The notes under the pieces were generated by a model. That model searched no databases and was not told where the DNA came from. It worked only from the letters and a program-made list of their open reading frames with translations. A stretch of DNA of 13,333 nucleotides, taken from Acidobacteriaceae bacterium UBA1795. Its GTDB lineage: Bacteria > Acidobacteriota > Terriglobia > Terriglobales > Acidobacteriaceae. The stretch covers positions 4,961 to 18,293 of the forward strand of contig DCFV01000209.1 of assembly GCA_002314435.1 (NCBI GenBank). Direction: 5' to 3'. The translations under genes and the position numbers were made by a program. Positions 1-7,421 of this stretch are shown here, piece after piece. Every line of letters begins with the position of its first letter. Position 1 is the stretch's first letter.

Positions 1-417
1 ATCCACAACGAGGACACCATCGAGCAGTATCGCGAGAACGGCCGAAAGCTGGGCCGGTTGCTCTACCAGGGCCGCTGGTTCGACTCGCAGGCCATCATGC
101 TGCGCGAGAGCGCGCAGCGCTGGGTGGCGCGCCCCATCACGGGCGAAGTGACGCTGGAACTGCGGCGCGGCAATGACTACTCGATTCTGAACACCGTATC
201 GCCGAACCTGACCTTCAAGCCAGAGCGGCTGACGATGGAGAAAGGCGAGTCGACCTTCTCGCCGCGCGACCGCATCGGCCAGCTGACCATGCGCAACCTG
301 GACATCACGGATACGCGCGAGAAGCTGATCACCTATGCGCAGACCGGTCTGCTGACACTGAGCACGGGCTCAACCATGCCGCAGCTGAGTAGCAACACGG
401 ACAAGAAGCAGCCCTAG
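1..417 (+). CDS. argG: Argininosuccinate synthase, C-terminal part (5' truncated by window edge)
   Basis: Argininosuccinate synthase joins citrulline and aspartate using ATP, the penultimate step of arginine biosynthesis, in the cytoplasm. The reading frame is open from base 1 and gives 138 residues. They match my memory of the E. coli-type (long, about 447 aa) ArgG C terminus almost word for word: DTIEQY, LGRLLYQGRWFDSQA, GEVTLELRRGNDYSILNT, ERLTMEKGES and IGQLTMRNLDITDTREKL. The catalytic N-terminal ATP-binding half lies upstream of the window. The last 20 or so residues are a variable Ser/Thr/Gln-rich tail. The TTG at 58 is an internal Leu codon, not a start. The stop TAG at 415-417 overlaps the stop of the convergent DUF58 gene, leaving no room for a separate terminator. 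Identification is close to certain. Confidence 0.96.
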   Translation: MHNEDTIEQYRENGRKLGRLLYQGRWFDSQAIMLRESAQRWVARPITGEVTLELRRGNDYSILNTVSPNLTFKPERLTMEKGESTFSPRDRIGQLTMRNLDITDTREKLITYAQTGLLTLSTGSTMPQLSSNTDKKQP

Positions 418-1841
418 ACCATCGCGCGCTCTTTCACGGTCAGGTACTGGTTGAGGATGCTCGAAGTGAGCGCCTCGGGGTTCAGATCGAGAGTGAGCGC
501 GCCCTGCTCGTGCAGCTGAGCGAGCAGCCGTTCGCGGCGGCCTTCCATCTCCTGCGCTGCCGCGGCGCGGAACATCTCCTCCACATTTTTGGGCCGTGCA
601 CCGGCAATCAACTCCACCTCCGGCTGCGCCATGGCGACGAACAGCAGGACATGACGGCGCAGCAGCTGCATTGCGCCGTCGATGACCTCAGGGCGCATGG
701 CAGACTCGGCAAGATCCGTAACCCACAAAATCAGAGAGCGGCGCGGCTGCAGGTGATTGAGCGTGGCCGTGGCGCGCAAATGGTCGGCTTCGCTGGACTC
801 GGCACGTACCTGTGCAAGGGCTTCAATCATCTGGCGCAGATGTGCGGCGCCGCGACCGGGCAGCAGGCGCTGCTGCGTTCCCTGCCCGTAGGCAAGCAGG
901 CCCACGCGATCGCCGGAGAAGAGCGCCAACTGCGCAAGCGAAACGGCGGTCGTGCAAGCGAAGTCGAGCTTGGAGTGGACCCGCACGGCGGGTGCAGCGC
1001 CGGACAGCGCGGCGTTGCCCGGCGCTACTGCAGCCACGCGCGAGCGCATCAGCCGGCCGCAGTCGAGCACTATCCACACCGGCTGGCTGCGCTCGGTCTG
1101 ATACTGGCGGGTAATGAGGCTGCCGCGGCGCGCAGTGGCGGTCCAGCAGATATCGCGCAGGTCATCGCCCTCGTGATATTCGCGCAGGCTCTCGAAGTCG
1201 CGGCCAAAACCTCGCTGGCGTGTCTGTCGCAGTTGCAGATCGATCTGGCGGCTGCGCGCGAGGAAGATCTTCTGCTCCTTGCCGGTGCGCAGCGCCGGGT
1301 AGACGCGCACGCGCTGGAGGAGCGGCGCGCAGGCCCAACGCTCCACCAGCCCCAGCGGCGAGCTGTAGCGAATGTAAACCGAGCCCGCATCCCAGTCGCC
1401 GCGCTCCTGCGGCTCAATGCGATAGCGAACGGCTGCGGGCACGCGCGGAAATGCCAGCACGCGGTGCGTGGTGGGTTCGGCCGTGAGTGCCGGGGGAAGA
1501 TCGTCTTCGAGGCGGCAGTCGAGAATCACGGGGCCGCTGTTCTCGACGGTGAGTTCAATTTCAGTGACGCTGTCGAGTGCGGGCGCGTTGGTCCAGGAGC
1601 GGCCGAGCGTAAGCGCTGCGGGCGCGGGCAAACGCATACCATCGAGCACCGCGGCGAGCAACACGAGCGCATCCCACGCGAGCATGGCGTAGGCCAGTTC
1701 ACCGCGCCAGAAGCCCGGCACCAGCCATGCGAAACCTGCGATCAGCAATGCGACAGACCGCGCGGTGAGGCCGAAGCTCCAGCGGCGCCGGCGCAGGCAC
1801 GCTGCGCGCACCGCTCCGGGATGGAGAGAAGGAGCAATCAT
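414..1841 (-). CDS. DUF58 / vWA-like protein of the MoxR cassette
   Basis: A 475-residue member of the DUF58 family, usually encoded beside MoxR ATPases and thought to be a MoxR partner; its biochemical role is not settled. Two hydrophobic segments (about residues 26-42 and 50-66) anchor the N terminus. A beta-rich region follows (about 75-185), typical of these proteins. The DUF58 signature lies at about 210-258: GFGRDFESLREYHEGDD, then DICWTATARRGSL, then a Q-x-E strand leading to WIVLD. The vWA metal site normally reads DxSxS; here it is D260-C-G-R-L, so the metal-binding serines appear absent. The start ATG (1841-1839) overlaps the MoxR stop as ATGA and has no strong ribosome-binding site, which suggests translational coupling. 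It is the last gene of the operon. The family call is strong, the function unknown. Confidence 0.9.
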   Translation of the reverse strand: MIAPSLHPGAVRAACLRRRRWSFGLTARSVALLIAGFAWLVPGFWRGELAYAMLAWDALVLLAAVLDGMRLPAPAALTLGRSWTNAPALDSVTEIELTVENSGPVILDCRLEDDLPPALTAEPTTHRVLAFPRVPAAVRYRIEPQERGDWDAGSVYIRYSSPLGLVERWACAPLLQRVRVYPALRTGKEQKIFLARSRQIDLQLRQTRQRGFGRDFESLREYHEGDDLRDICWTATARRGSLITRQYQTERSQPVWIVLDCGRLMRSRVAAVAPGNAALSGAAPAVRVHSKLDFACTTAVSLAQLALFSGDRVGLLAYGQGTQQRLLPGRGAAHLRQMIEALAQVRAESSEADHLRATATLNHLQPRRSLILWVTDLAESAMRPEVIDGAMQLLRRHVLLFVAMAQPEVELIAGARPKNVEEMFRAAAAQEMEGRRERLLAQLHEQGALTLDLNPEALTSSILNQYLTVKERAMV

Positions 1842-2818
1842 TGTCGCGGCACCGGCACTGCGGCAATGACGTCAGCAAGAACGCGGTCGGCGTCGAAGCC
1901 TTCGAGCTCAGCTTCAGGCTTGAGGATGAGGCGGTGACGCAGCACCGGAGGCACGGCGCGTTTCACATCGTCAGGCACAAGGTAGTCGCGCCCATCGAAC
2001 GCGGCAGCAGCCTGCGCCACCAGCATCACCGAGAGAGCCGCGCGAGGGCTTGCGCCCAGCAGCAGCGTGGGCCACTCACGCGTGCGGCGGGCGAGAGCAA
2101 GAATATATCCATAGAGCTCGGGTTCGATGCGAATGGCGCGCACCTCTGCACACGCTGCGGTCAGCAATCCCTCAGAGATGGGCGTGATCGCAACGGATTC
2201 GAGCAACGCGCCGCCGCTAGCGTGGTGCCGCTGGAGAATCTCCAGTTCATCAGCCTCGCTTGGGTAGGCCACCCGAATCTTCATCAGGAATCGATCGAGC
2301 TGCGCTTCAGGGAGCGGATACGTGCCTTCGAAGTCGACTGGGTTCTGCGTGGCGAAGACAGTGAACCACGCAGGCAGAGGGCGGCGCTGCGCGTCAGTGG
2401 TCACCTGGCGCTCTTCCATGCACTCCAGCAGTGCGGCCTGGGTACGCGGCGGCATGCGATTGATCTCGTCCACCAGCAGCAGATCAGTAAAAACCGGCCC
2501 TGCGTGAAACGTGAACGCATCTGTGCCGGGGCGCAGGATGCTGGTGCCGAGAATGTCGGCGGGCATAAGGTCCGGCGTCGCCTGCACACGCTGAAAGCCG
2601 AGACCGAGGAGCCGACCGAGAGCCTTCACGGTGAGCGTCTTGGCGATGCCTGGCACGCCTTCCACCAGCGCATGACCCTGGCAGAGTACAGCCATCAGCA
2701 CTTCTTCGATCAGTGCGCTCTGGCCGCTGATGACGCGACCCAGCTCTGTGCGTGCGTGGGCAATCAGTTGGCTTGTCGCTTGCAACCTCTGCGTCGATTC
2801 GTTCGGTTCCTGGCTCAT
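1838..2818 (-). CDS. MoxR-family AAA+ ATPase
   Basis: A 326-residue MoxR-type AAA+ ATPase. These are cytoplasmic chaperone-like ATPases that remodel or activate partner proteins, typically vWA-domain proteins. Every expected motif is present: Walker A GVPGIAKT (54-61), Walker B LLLVDEIN (113-120, D117/E118), sensor 1 ATQNP (156-160), the arginine-finger segment QLDRF (R176) and sensor 2 GASPRA (R259) with its C-terminal helical lid. Length is normal for the family. The ATG at 2818-2816 overlaps the DUF4350 stop as ATGA and has a good upstream ribosome-binding site (AGGAAAGG). The gene sits between DUF4350 and DUF58 genes, the standard neighbourhood, so DUF58 is its probable partner (inference). 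No broken motif was seen. Confidence 0.95.
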   Translation of the reverse strand: MSQEPNESTQRLQATSQLIAHARTELGRVISGQSALIEEVLMAVLCQGHALVEGVPGIAKTLTVKALGRLLGLGFQRVQATPDLMPADILGTSILRPGTDAFTFHAGPVFTDLLLVDEINRMPPRTQAALLECMEERQVTTDAQRRPLPAWFTVFATQNPVDFEGTYPLPEAQLDRFLMKIRVAYPSEADELEILQRHHASGGALLESVAITPISEGLLTAACAEVRAIRIEPELYGYILALARRTREWPTLLLGASPRAALSVMLVAQAAAAFDGRDYLVPDDVKRAVPPVLRHRLILKPEAELEGFDADRVLADVIAAVPVPRQ

Positions 2819-4035
2819 GAAGCCCTTTCCTGCGGATGGATATGTTTGATCGGCTGCGCCGCGGGCTTCGCGGCTGCATCCAGTCTCTGCTGATGCGCGT
2901 GCAACGCCTGCACAAGCTTGAGTGCTGCCCGCGCTTCAATTGTCTCGCTCCACGCGGCCTCTTCGGCCGCAGCGAGATCGGCTTCGAGCACAGCATCGGC
3001 GTGCGGGAAACGGCGACGGATGGCGGCGGCAAGTTCGTAGGCGCCCATGGGCCCCGGCCTCAGTCCGCAAAGGCGCAGGCTATGGCGGCGAAAACGCTCG
3101 AGCGCTACGGCCACGGCTGTGGAGGCAGCGCCCGCGTTGCGGTACAGCGAGCCCAGCGCTTCAAGAAACTCGATGGGCGCGGCACGCGCAGGCAGCGGCA
3201 GATCGCGCAGCGGACCGCGGCGACGGCTGAAGCTGAAGACGATAACCAGACCCAGCAGCGGCAGACCAATGCACAGCAAGGTAAGCGACGGCCCGCCCGC
3301 GTAACTCCACGTGGAGCGAATGTCACCGTGAAGCGACTCGTCCCAGTAGAAGCGATGTCCCGCGCGCGGACCGAGCGAGTTCACTAGCAGATCAAGATCA
3401 GCGGCACGGGCCAACGAGCCGTTTTCGAGCGGCGTGGAACTGGCCCACCACACTACGTGTCCGCGGCCGTAGCCGTACTCAACCACTGCCGGTTGACCGG
3501 CGCAACTGTACTGTACGCGATGCGCGGGATTGCCGAGCTGCCAGCCTGCACCCGGGATCATCCAAACTTCGCCGCTCGCGGCCAGTGCGTCCAGCCCGTC
3601 AGGCTCCAGTTGGCAGGCGGCAAAGCTGAACTGCTTTGGCGCCTCCGGCTGGCCGCCGGGCAAGAGAAATCCGCCGCGCAGGCCAGTGGCCAGCACGCGG
3701 CCACCGTGCTCCACGATGACGCGCACGGCTTTCACGTCGTCCACCTCGCTCAGCATGGGCGCAGCAAAAATCACGACTGTGTCCGGGCCGGCAGTAGCGG
3801 CGAGTTCGCTGAGCGGCCGTTCCCAGCGCTCGATGGGGTATCCGGCGTTCAGCAACGTTTCGTAGGCCACACGCGCCCCATGCTGACCGGCAAGATAGGT
3901 CGAGGGCAGCGGGTTGTCGTTGTTGTTGTCGTTGGGCAGAAAGAAGCCGAGCAGCACGGCCAGCGTAATTGCAATGCCCACACTCCAAAGCAACAGGCGG
4001 CGGTCGCGTGCGTCGAGCGAGTTGAAGAAGGTCAT
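2815..4035 (-). CDS. DUF4350 domain membrane protein
   Basis: A 406-residue protein with one N-terminal hydrophobic helix (about 12-33) and a second at about 248-269. The segment between them (about 45-235) would lie outside the cytoplasm and resembles DUF4350: a GARVAYETLLNAGYPIERW stretch followed by a Rossmann-like series with TVVIFAAP and GGRVLATG, and later YGYGRGHVVWWASSTPLEN. The C-terminal part (270-406) is cytoplasmic, helical and Arg/Ala-rich. DUF4350 proteins recur in MoxR/DUF58/DUF4129 operons; no activity is established. A short Asn/Asp run (NDNNNDN, residues 35-41) follows the first helix and comes from a GTTGTC-like microrepeat near 3915-3938. The ATG overlaps the DUF4129 stop (ATGA), with GAAGG upstream. 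The family call rests on domain order and context as well as sequence. Confidence 0.85.
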   Translation of the reverse strand: MTFFNSLDARDRRLLLWSVGIAITLAVLLGFFLPNDNNNDNPLPSTYLAGQHGARVAYETLLNAGYPIERWERPLSELAATAGPDTVVIFAAPMLSEVDDVKAVRVIVEHGGRVLATGLRGGFLLPGGQPEAPKQFSFAACQLEPDGLDALAASGEVWMIPGAGWQLGNPAHRVQYSCAGQPAVVEYGYGRGHVVWWASSTPLENGSLARAADLDLLVNSLGPRAGHRFYWDESLHGDIRSTWSYAGGPSLTLLCIGLPLLGLVIVFSFSRRRGPLRDLPLPARAAPIEFLEALGSLYRNAGAASTAVAVALERFRRHSLRLCGLRPGPMGAYELAAAIRRRFPHADAVLEADLAAAEEAAWSETIEARAALKLVQALHAHQQRLDAAAKPAAQPIKHIHPQERAS

Positions 4036-5165
4036 CGCGCACCGCCTTCAGCATTGCCTTCAATCAGTTCGGTCGCCTGGGCCTCGGCACGGCGATAGTC
4101 GCTTTCAGCAGCATCGCGACCGCCGTACCAGATGCGCTCGAAGCCGCCCGTAAGCGCAGCGAGATTGGCTTTGCGCGGATCTTCAGCGGCTACCAGCGCC
4201 AGGTACTCGCGCGGAGTACGGGCGCGATCGGCGGGCCACAGGCGCCGCGACTCCAGGCGCGAGATGGCGGCCCAGTAGACGAAGTGCACGGCCTCGCGCC
4301 ATTGGCCCCGAGCGGCGGCGCGACGCGCGTCCTCCAGCCAAAGCTGCCAGTTGCGCGCAGAAGCAGCGCCGGACGCGAGACCACGCTCCTCCGGTACCAG
4401 CCGCACGCGCCAGCGGCGTTCCAACTGCAGCAACGCCCACACCAGGGCAATGCATACCGCCAGCACGAAGCCCCAGACGAGCGCGCGCCCCACCCATGCA
4501 GCGTGGGCCTGCAGCCCGCCCATACTGGCAAACAGCCGGTTCAGCCAGTTTCCGAGCTTCTCAAGCAGCGAATCCTTGGGCGTGGCCTGCTTCAGGCCGC
4601 GGAAATCCTTTCCGGCCAGAATCTGCTGCATCGTCGCGCGTTCCTGCGCATGCGAAGGCGCGGTGGTTACAGGGTCACTGGCTTGGGCGAGATCCGCTGT
4701 GAGGCGCTTCTCTGCTGCCTCCAGTAACTGGCTGGTGGTGGGTTCAGGCGCGCGCGTGCCGGCGGGCTCGGCGTCTTTCTCCCTACCGGTTGAGGTCGCT
4801 GCCTTGTCGGTCAGCTGCGCCTGCAAGAGCAGCACTCGCAGCCAGCCATAGCGCACAGTGCGTCGTCCGGCTCCGAGAGGAATGCGGTCGTCGGGGCCGA
4901 CAAGAATCGGATCGCAGGTCTTTGTGTCACGCGCTTTCGCGCAGGATTCCACCACGGGCATAAGGGCCGTGAGGTGCTGGCGGTAGTCGTCGATCGAGGC
5001 GTCGCGAATTGAGCTGGCCGGCGGCGCGGGTTGCGTCTGCGGCACAGGGGAGGCCGCATGAGCGACGCAAGCCGCCATGGCTCCCAGCACCGAGGCCGCA
5101 GCGCGTGTCTTCCAACCGACGATGTTTCCTGAGCCGCCTATGCGCTGATGATAGCCGACATTCAT
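4032..5165 (-). CDS. DUF4129 domain protein, secreted N terminus and one membrane helix
   Basis: Predicted 377 residues from the ATG at 5165-5163. I chose this start because it overlaps the upstream stop as ATGA, as at the neighbouring junctions, and because it opens a signal peptide: positive segment to K19/R21, hydrophobic AAASVLGAMAACV, then AHA with likely cleavage near residue 37. An in-frame start at 5288 would add 41 residues lying inside the upstream gene. The mature part is periplasmic and Pro/Thr-rich (about 38-220), followed by a membrane helix (about 224-246). A cytoplasmic DUF4129 domain (about 277-355) follows, with REAVHFVYWAAISRLE, the RTPREYL motif and the terminal FERIWYGG motif characteristic of the family. 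DUF4129 is common in MoxR operons and, in other bacteria, is fused to transglutaminase-like proteins. Function unknown. Confidence 0.87.
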   Translation of the reverse strand: MNVGYHQRIGGSGNIVGWKTRAAASVLGAMAACVAHAASPVPQTQPAPPASSIRDASIDDYRQHLTALMPVVESCAKARDTKTCDPILVGPDDRIPLGAGRRTVRYGWLRVLLLQAQLTDKAATSTGREKDAEPAGTRAPEPTTSQLLEAAEKRLTADLAQASDPVTTAPSHAQERATMQQILAGKDFRGLKQATPKDSLLEKLGNWLNRLFASMGGLQAHAAWVGRALVWGFVLAVCIALVWALLQLERRWRVRLVPEERGLASGAASARNWQLWLEDARRAAARGQWREAVHFVYWAAISRLESRRLWPADRARTPREYLALVAAEDPRKANLAALTGGFERIWYGGRDAAESDYRRAEAQATELIEGNAEGGAR

Positions 5166-6218
5166 GCCGGGTTTCCGGTGCGCGGCAGCTCCGACGGCGG
5201 AGTTGCGGGCGGCGACGGGGGCAACCACGGCGCGGCTTGTGGCGCGGATGGTAGCACCGGAACCATGCCTGCCTGATGCATCATCCACTCGATGTCGAAG
5301 CCCTCGGTACGGATGCGCTGATCGAAGTAGAACAGTGTAAGAGCGATGCCAAAGACCGGCCGAACCACGGCCTGCAGTGCGATGGAGAGCCCATACCAGG
5401 CGAAGAGAAAGATGCGGCTCACGAGTTCGGCGTGTTGTGGCGCGTTGGCCCCCGGAATGAGCGCTAAGACGACGGCCACTGGAGCCATGGCGCCAATCAT
5501 CAGCAGCCAGCTAAGCGCCGTGCCCAGCAGAAAGAGGAGAAGAATGCGGCCGCGGGTGGGTTTGCTCAGCACATTGCTGCGCTTAATCGCGGCCCACGGA
5601 CCAAGTTCCTCAACCACGCTGGCCGGATAGACCAGCGTGAGGCGCAACAGCATCCACACGGCAAACGCACTCAACAAGAGAACCAGCGCGAAGAGACCAA
5701 ATCCTGCGAACGCGGCCAGAGCATTGCCTGCGCCCGCGCGACCGCCAAGTGCGGCCACGACTCCCAACAGAGTCGACACGCCGAAGAACACGATGAGCGG
5801 CCCGACCACCACGATCAGGGCCAGAAGCACGTAGAGGCCCACGTAGCGCCACCCATGGTTCCAGGCGCGACGATAGGCCGCGCGAATCGTAAACGATTCG
5901 CCAAGAACGTCTCCTGCAGCGGCCTGACTCATTGCCGCCCAGCCCAGCGCGGTGCAGCCAAGCCAGATGGGAAACGCCACCAGGCTCCAGCAGGAGCAGC
6001 AAGAGCACGGCGATAATCGTCTGTGTGCCCTGGGGCGCCGCGTTCGGTGCGCTGGTACCGGCCCACATCAACAGCACGAATCCCAGCCCTGCAAAGGCCA
6101 GCAGCGTTGCTGCAGGCACCACACCTATTCCGAGATAGACAAGAAACCGGGCACGATACATATGCGCCGTTCGGTCGAGGATCTCACCAAGGGTCAGCGG
6201 GCGTAGGGTCTCACTCAT
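5162..6218 (-). pseudogene. Polytopic membrane protein B, frameshifted paralog of the upstream gene
   Basis: Two overlapping frames together encode one protein of about 351 residues. The first frame begins at ATG 6218-6216 (GGAG 7 bases upstream) with LRPLTLGEILDRTAHMYRA and runs through a Leu-rich helix. Near 5983-5984 one extra base (C on the coding strand, in GAGCCTGG) shifts it. Removing that base joins VLLLLLLE to LVAFPIWLGCTALGWA and restores the frame to the stop at 5162. The downstream half has the same landmarks as its neighbour: a VVEELGPWAAIKRSNVLSK stretch, RGRILLL, then LTLFYFDQRIRTEGFDIEW and a Pro-rich tail. Without correction the first frame continues as a non-homologous Arg-rich tail. 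Several membrane helices are expected. The family is unnamed to me; it vaguely resembles the glycerophosphodiesterase membrane-domain group. The lesion is either a real frameshift or a sequence error; no slippery site is evident. Confidence 0.8.
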
Positions 6219-7215
6219 TCGCGCTCTCCGGCGCAGGATCGGCCAGAGGCGCATCCTCGGCCGGAGGAATCGGCGGCTCGGGCGCGCCGAGACCAGCTGC
6301 ATCCATCATCCACTCGATATCGAATCCCTCCTTGCGCACCCGCTGATCGTAATAGAACAGAGTAAAGCCGGTGGCGTAAATGGGTCCGACAAACGTGTTG
6401 GTAAAGAAAGCTACTACCTGCTGCAGAACGCGGGTGGCGGTGGCGATCTGGCCATGGTGTTTGAAGATCGAGATCATGAAGAACATTTGCGTGATCATGA
6501 CCAGGCCGGCGTCGATGGCCACCACCAGCAGCCCGAGCAGAAAGATGCGGCCGCGGGCTCCTTTGCTGAGTTCGATGCTGCGGCGGATGGCAACGCGCGC
6601 CTTGAGGTCCTCCACCACGCAGGCAGGAACCGCCAGCGCGTAGCGCAGCGCCATGAGGACAGCGTAGACCAGGGCTGCCAGCAGGAGCACGAGAAAAACC
6701 AGCGTGACGCTTACAAAGAGCAACATCTTCTGTGGGTCAGCGGACCCGCCGGACTGCATGAGCCCCTGCGGCTTGATGTAAAGCAGAAAGAATGCCACGT
6801 AGCCGGCATACAGCAGCACAAACGGCACCCACACCACGACGGTGGTGATGGTCATGAGCCAAAGCAGACGGCCGAGGCGGGGGAGGATGCTTATGTAGGC
6901 GCCGCGAATGGATGCAGGCTTGCCCAGGTGAAGCCAGGCGACGGCGCGGTTGTTGGCTGCCACGGCCAATCCGCCGGCCACAATGACCACTGGCCACATG
7001 ACTAGCACACCAGCCACCGAGGCCCACACCAGTTGGCCCGTCCTCTGATGCGCCTGCATCCATACCTGTACGCCGATCTGAATGAGGCTCATGGCAAGCA
7101 AAGCCCCAGCGTAGACCGAAGCAATGCCCGAGAGAAGGAGAAAGTGGGCGCGATACAGCTGGGCAGTGCGATCGAGAATCTCGCCAAGCGTAAGAGGGCG
7201 CAGTGTCGGTTCCAT
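6211..7215 (-). CDS. Polytopic membrane protein A, first gene of the MoxR operon
   Basis: An intact 334-residue integral membrane protein with about six hydrophobic segments (roughly 25-48, 62-87, 118-147, 164-192, 222-250 and 265-287). It begins with the conserved cytoplasmic motif LRPLTLGEILDRTAQLYRA. Further landmarks are an amphipathic ARVAIRRSIELSKGARGR stretch (about 206-222) and a C-terminal TLFYYDQRVRKEGFDIEW motif before a Pro/Glu-rich tail. The next gene encodes a paralog with the same landmarks. I know such proteins only as uncharacterised; a link to the glycerophosphodiesterase membrane-domain family is possible but unproven. The start ATG has an AAGGA ribosome-binding site 8 bases upstream. 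The end overlaps the next gene by 8 bases. As the promoter-proximal gene of the operon it may help place the MoxR partners in the membrane (inference). Confidence 0.85.
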   Translation of the reverse strand: MEPTLRPLTLGEILDRTAQLYRAHFLLLSGIASVYAGALLAMSLIQIGVQVWMQAHQRTGQLVWASVAGVLVMWPVVIVAGGLAVAANNRAVAWLHLGKPASIRGAYISILPRLGRLLWLMTITTVVVWVPFVLLYAGYVAFFLLYIKPQGLMQSGGSADPQKMLLFVSVTLVFLVLLLAALVYAVLMALRYALAVPACVVEDLKARVAIRRSIELSKGARGRIFLLGLLVVAIDAGLVMITQMFFMISIFKHHGQIATATRVLQQVVAFFTNTFVGPIYATGFTLFYYDQRVRKEGFDIEWMMDAAGLGAPEPPIPPAEDAPLADPAPESANE

Positions 7216-7305
7216 GCGAGGAGTCCTTCGCGGGCCATCTCCCTGTGAGCCAGGGCGCCGCCCACAGGCAGATTGAGCGCAGAACAGGTGCAGCCGCTTG
7301 CCGGG

Positions 7306-7311
7306 ATACTA
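7306..7311 (-). promoter_or_regulatory. Possible extended -10 element for the MoxR operon
   Basis: On the minus strand the sequence reads TGCTAGTAT, an extended -10-like element (TGn before TAGTAT), about 91 bases upstream of the start of the first operon gene. No good -35 hexamer lies 16-18 bases upstream. This is a weak, consensus-based guess. A small 5-bp hairpin (CCCTG/CAGGG, 7241-7255) lies in the presumed leader. Confidence 0.25.
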
Positions 7312-7386
7312 GCACAGAGATAACTCCGCTGCTGTTCCAAGCTGGGAATAATAACTTTTTGCAAGTACCTATTAACATGTAACTTC

Positions 7387-7414
7387 AACCTAAGTTTGGG
7401 GGTAAACTAAGTTT
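7387..7414 (+). repeat. Pair of 11-bp palindromic repeats upstream of the sigma gene (operator candidate)
   Basis: Two copies of a near-identical 11-mer, AACCTAAGTTT (7387-7397) and AAACTAAGTTT (7404-7414), match at 10 of 11 positions and start 17 bases apart. The second is a perfect inverted repeat around a central A; the first has one mismatch. They lie in an AT-rich island (about 7345-7415) in otherwise GC-rich DNA and end 7 bases before the sigma-factor ATG. Paired palindromes at this spacing are typical of a dimeric regulator site or an autoregulated promoter. No repressor is identified here, so the role is inference. Confidence 0.45.
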
Positions 7415-7421
7415 CTCCGCC

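Noticed and set aside
510..1937. A 475-codon open frame on the + strand across the DUF58 gene
   Set aside because: It is the antisense shadow of a GC-rich gene. Its translation is rich in His, Arg and Gln with no domain, and the opposite strand has a clear DUF58 protein.
1841..2893. A 350-codon open frame on the + strand across MoxR
   Set aside because: Antisense to a MoxR ATPase with all its motifs; the + translation has no recognisable motif and atypical composition.
3911..3938. GTTGTC-like microrepeat
   Set aside because: It is short and explained by codons for the Asn/Asp linker after the first DUF4350 membrane helix.
3457..4098. A 213-codon + frame with a run of Val residues, inside the DUF4350 gene
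   Set aside because: The Val run is the antisense reading of the Asn/Asp codon repeat; no domain is visible.
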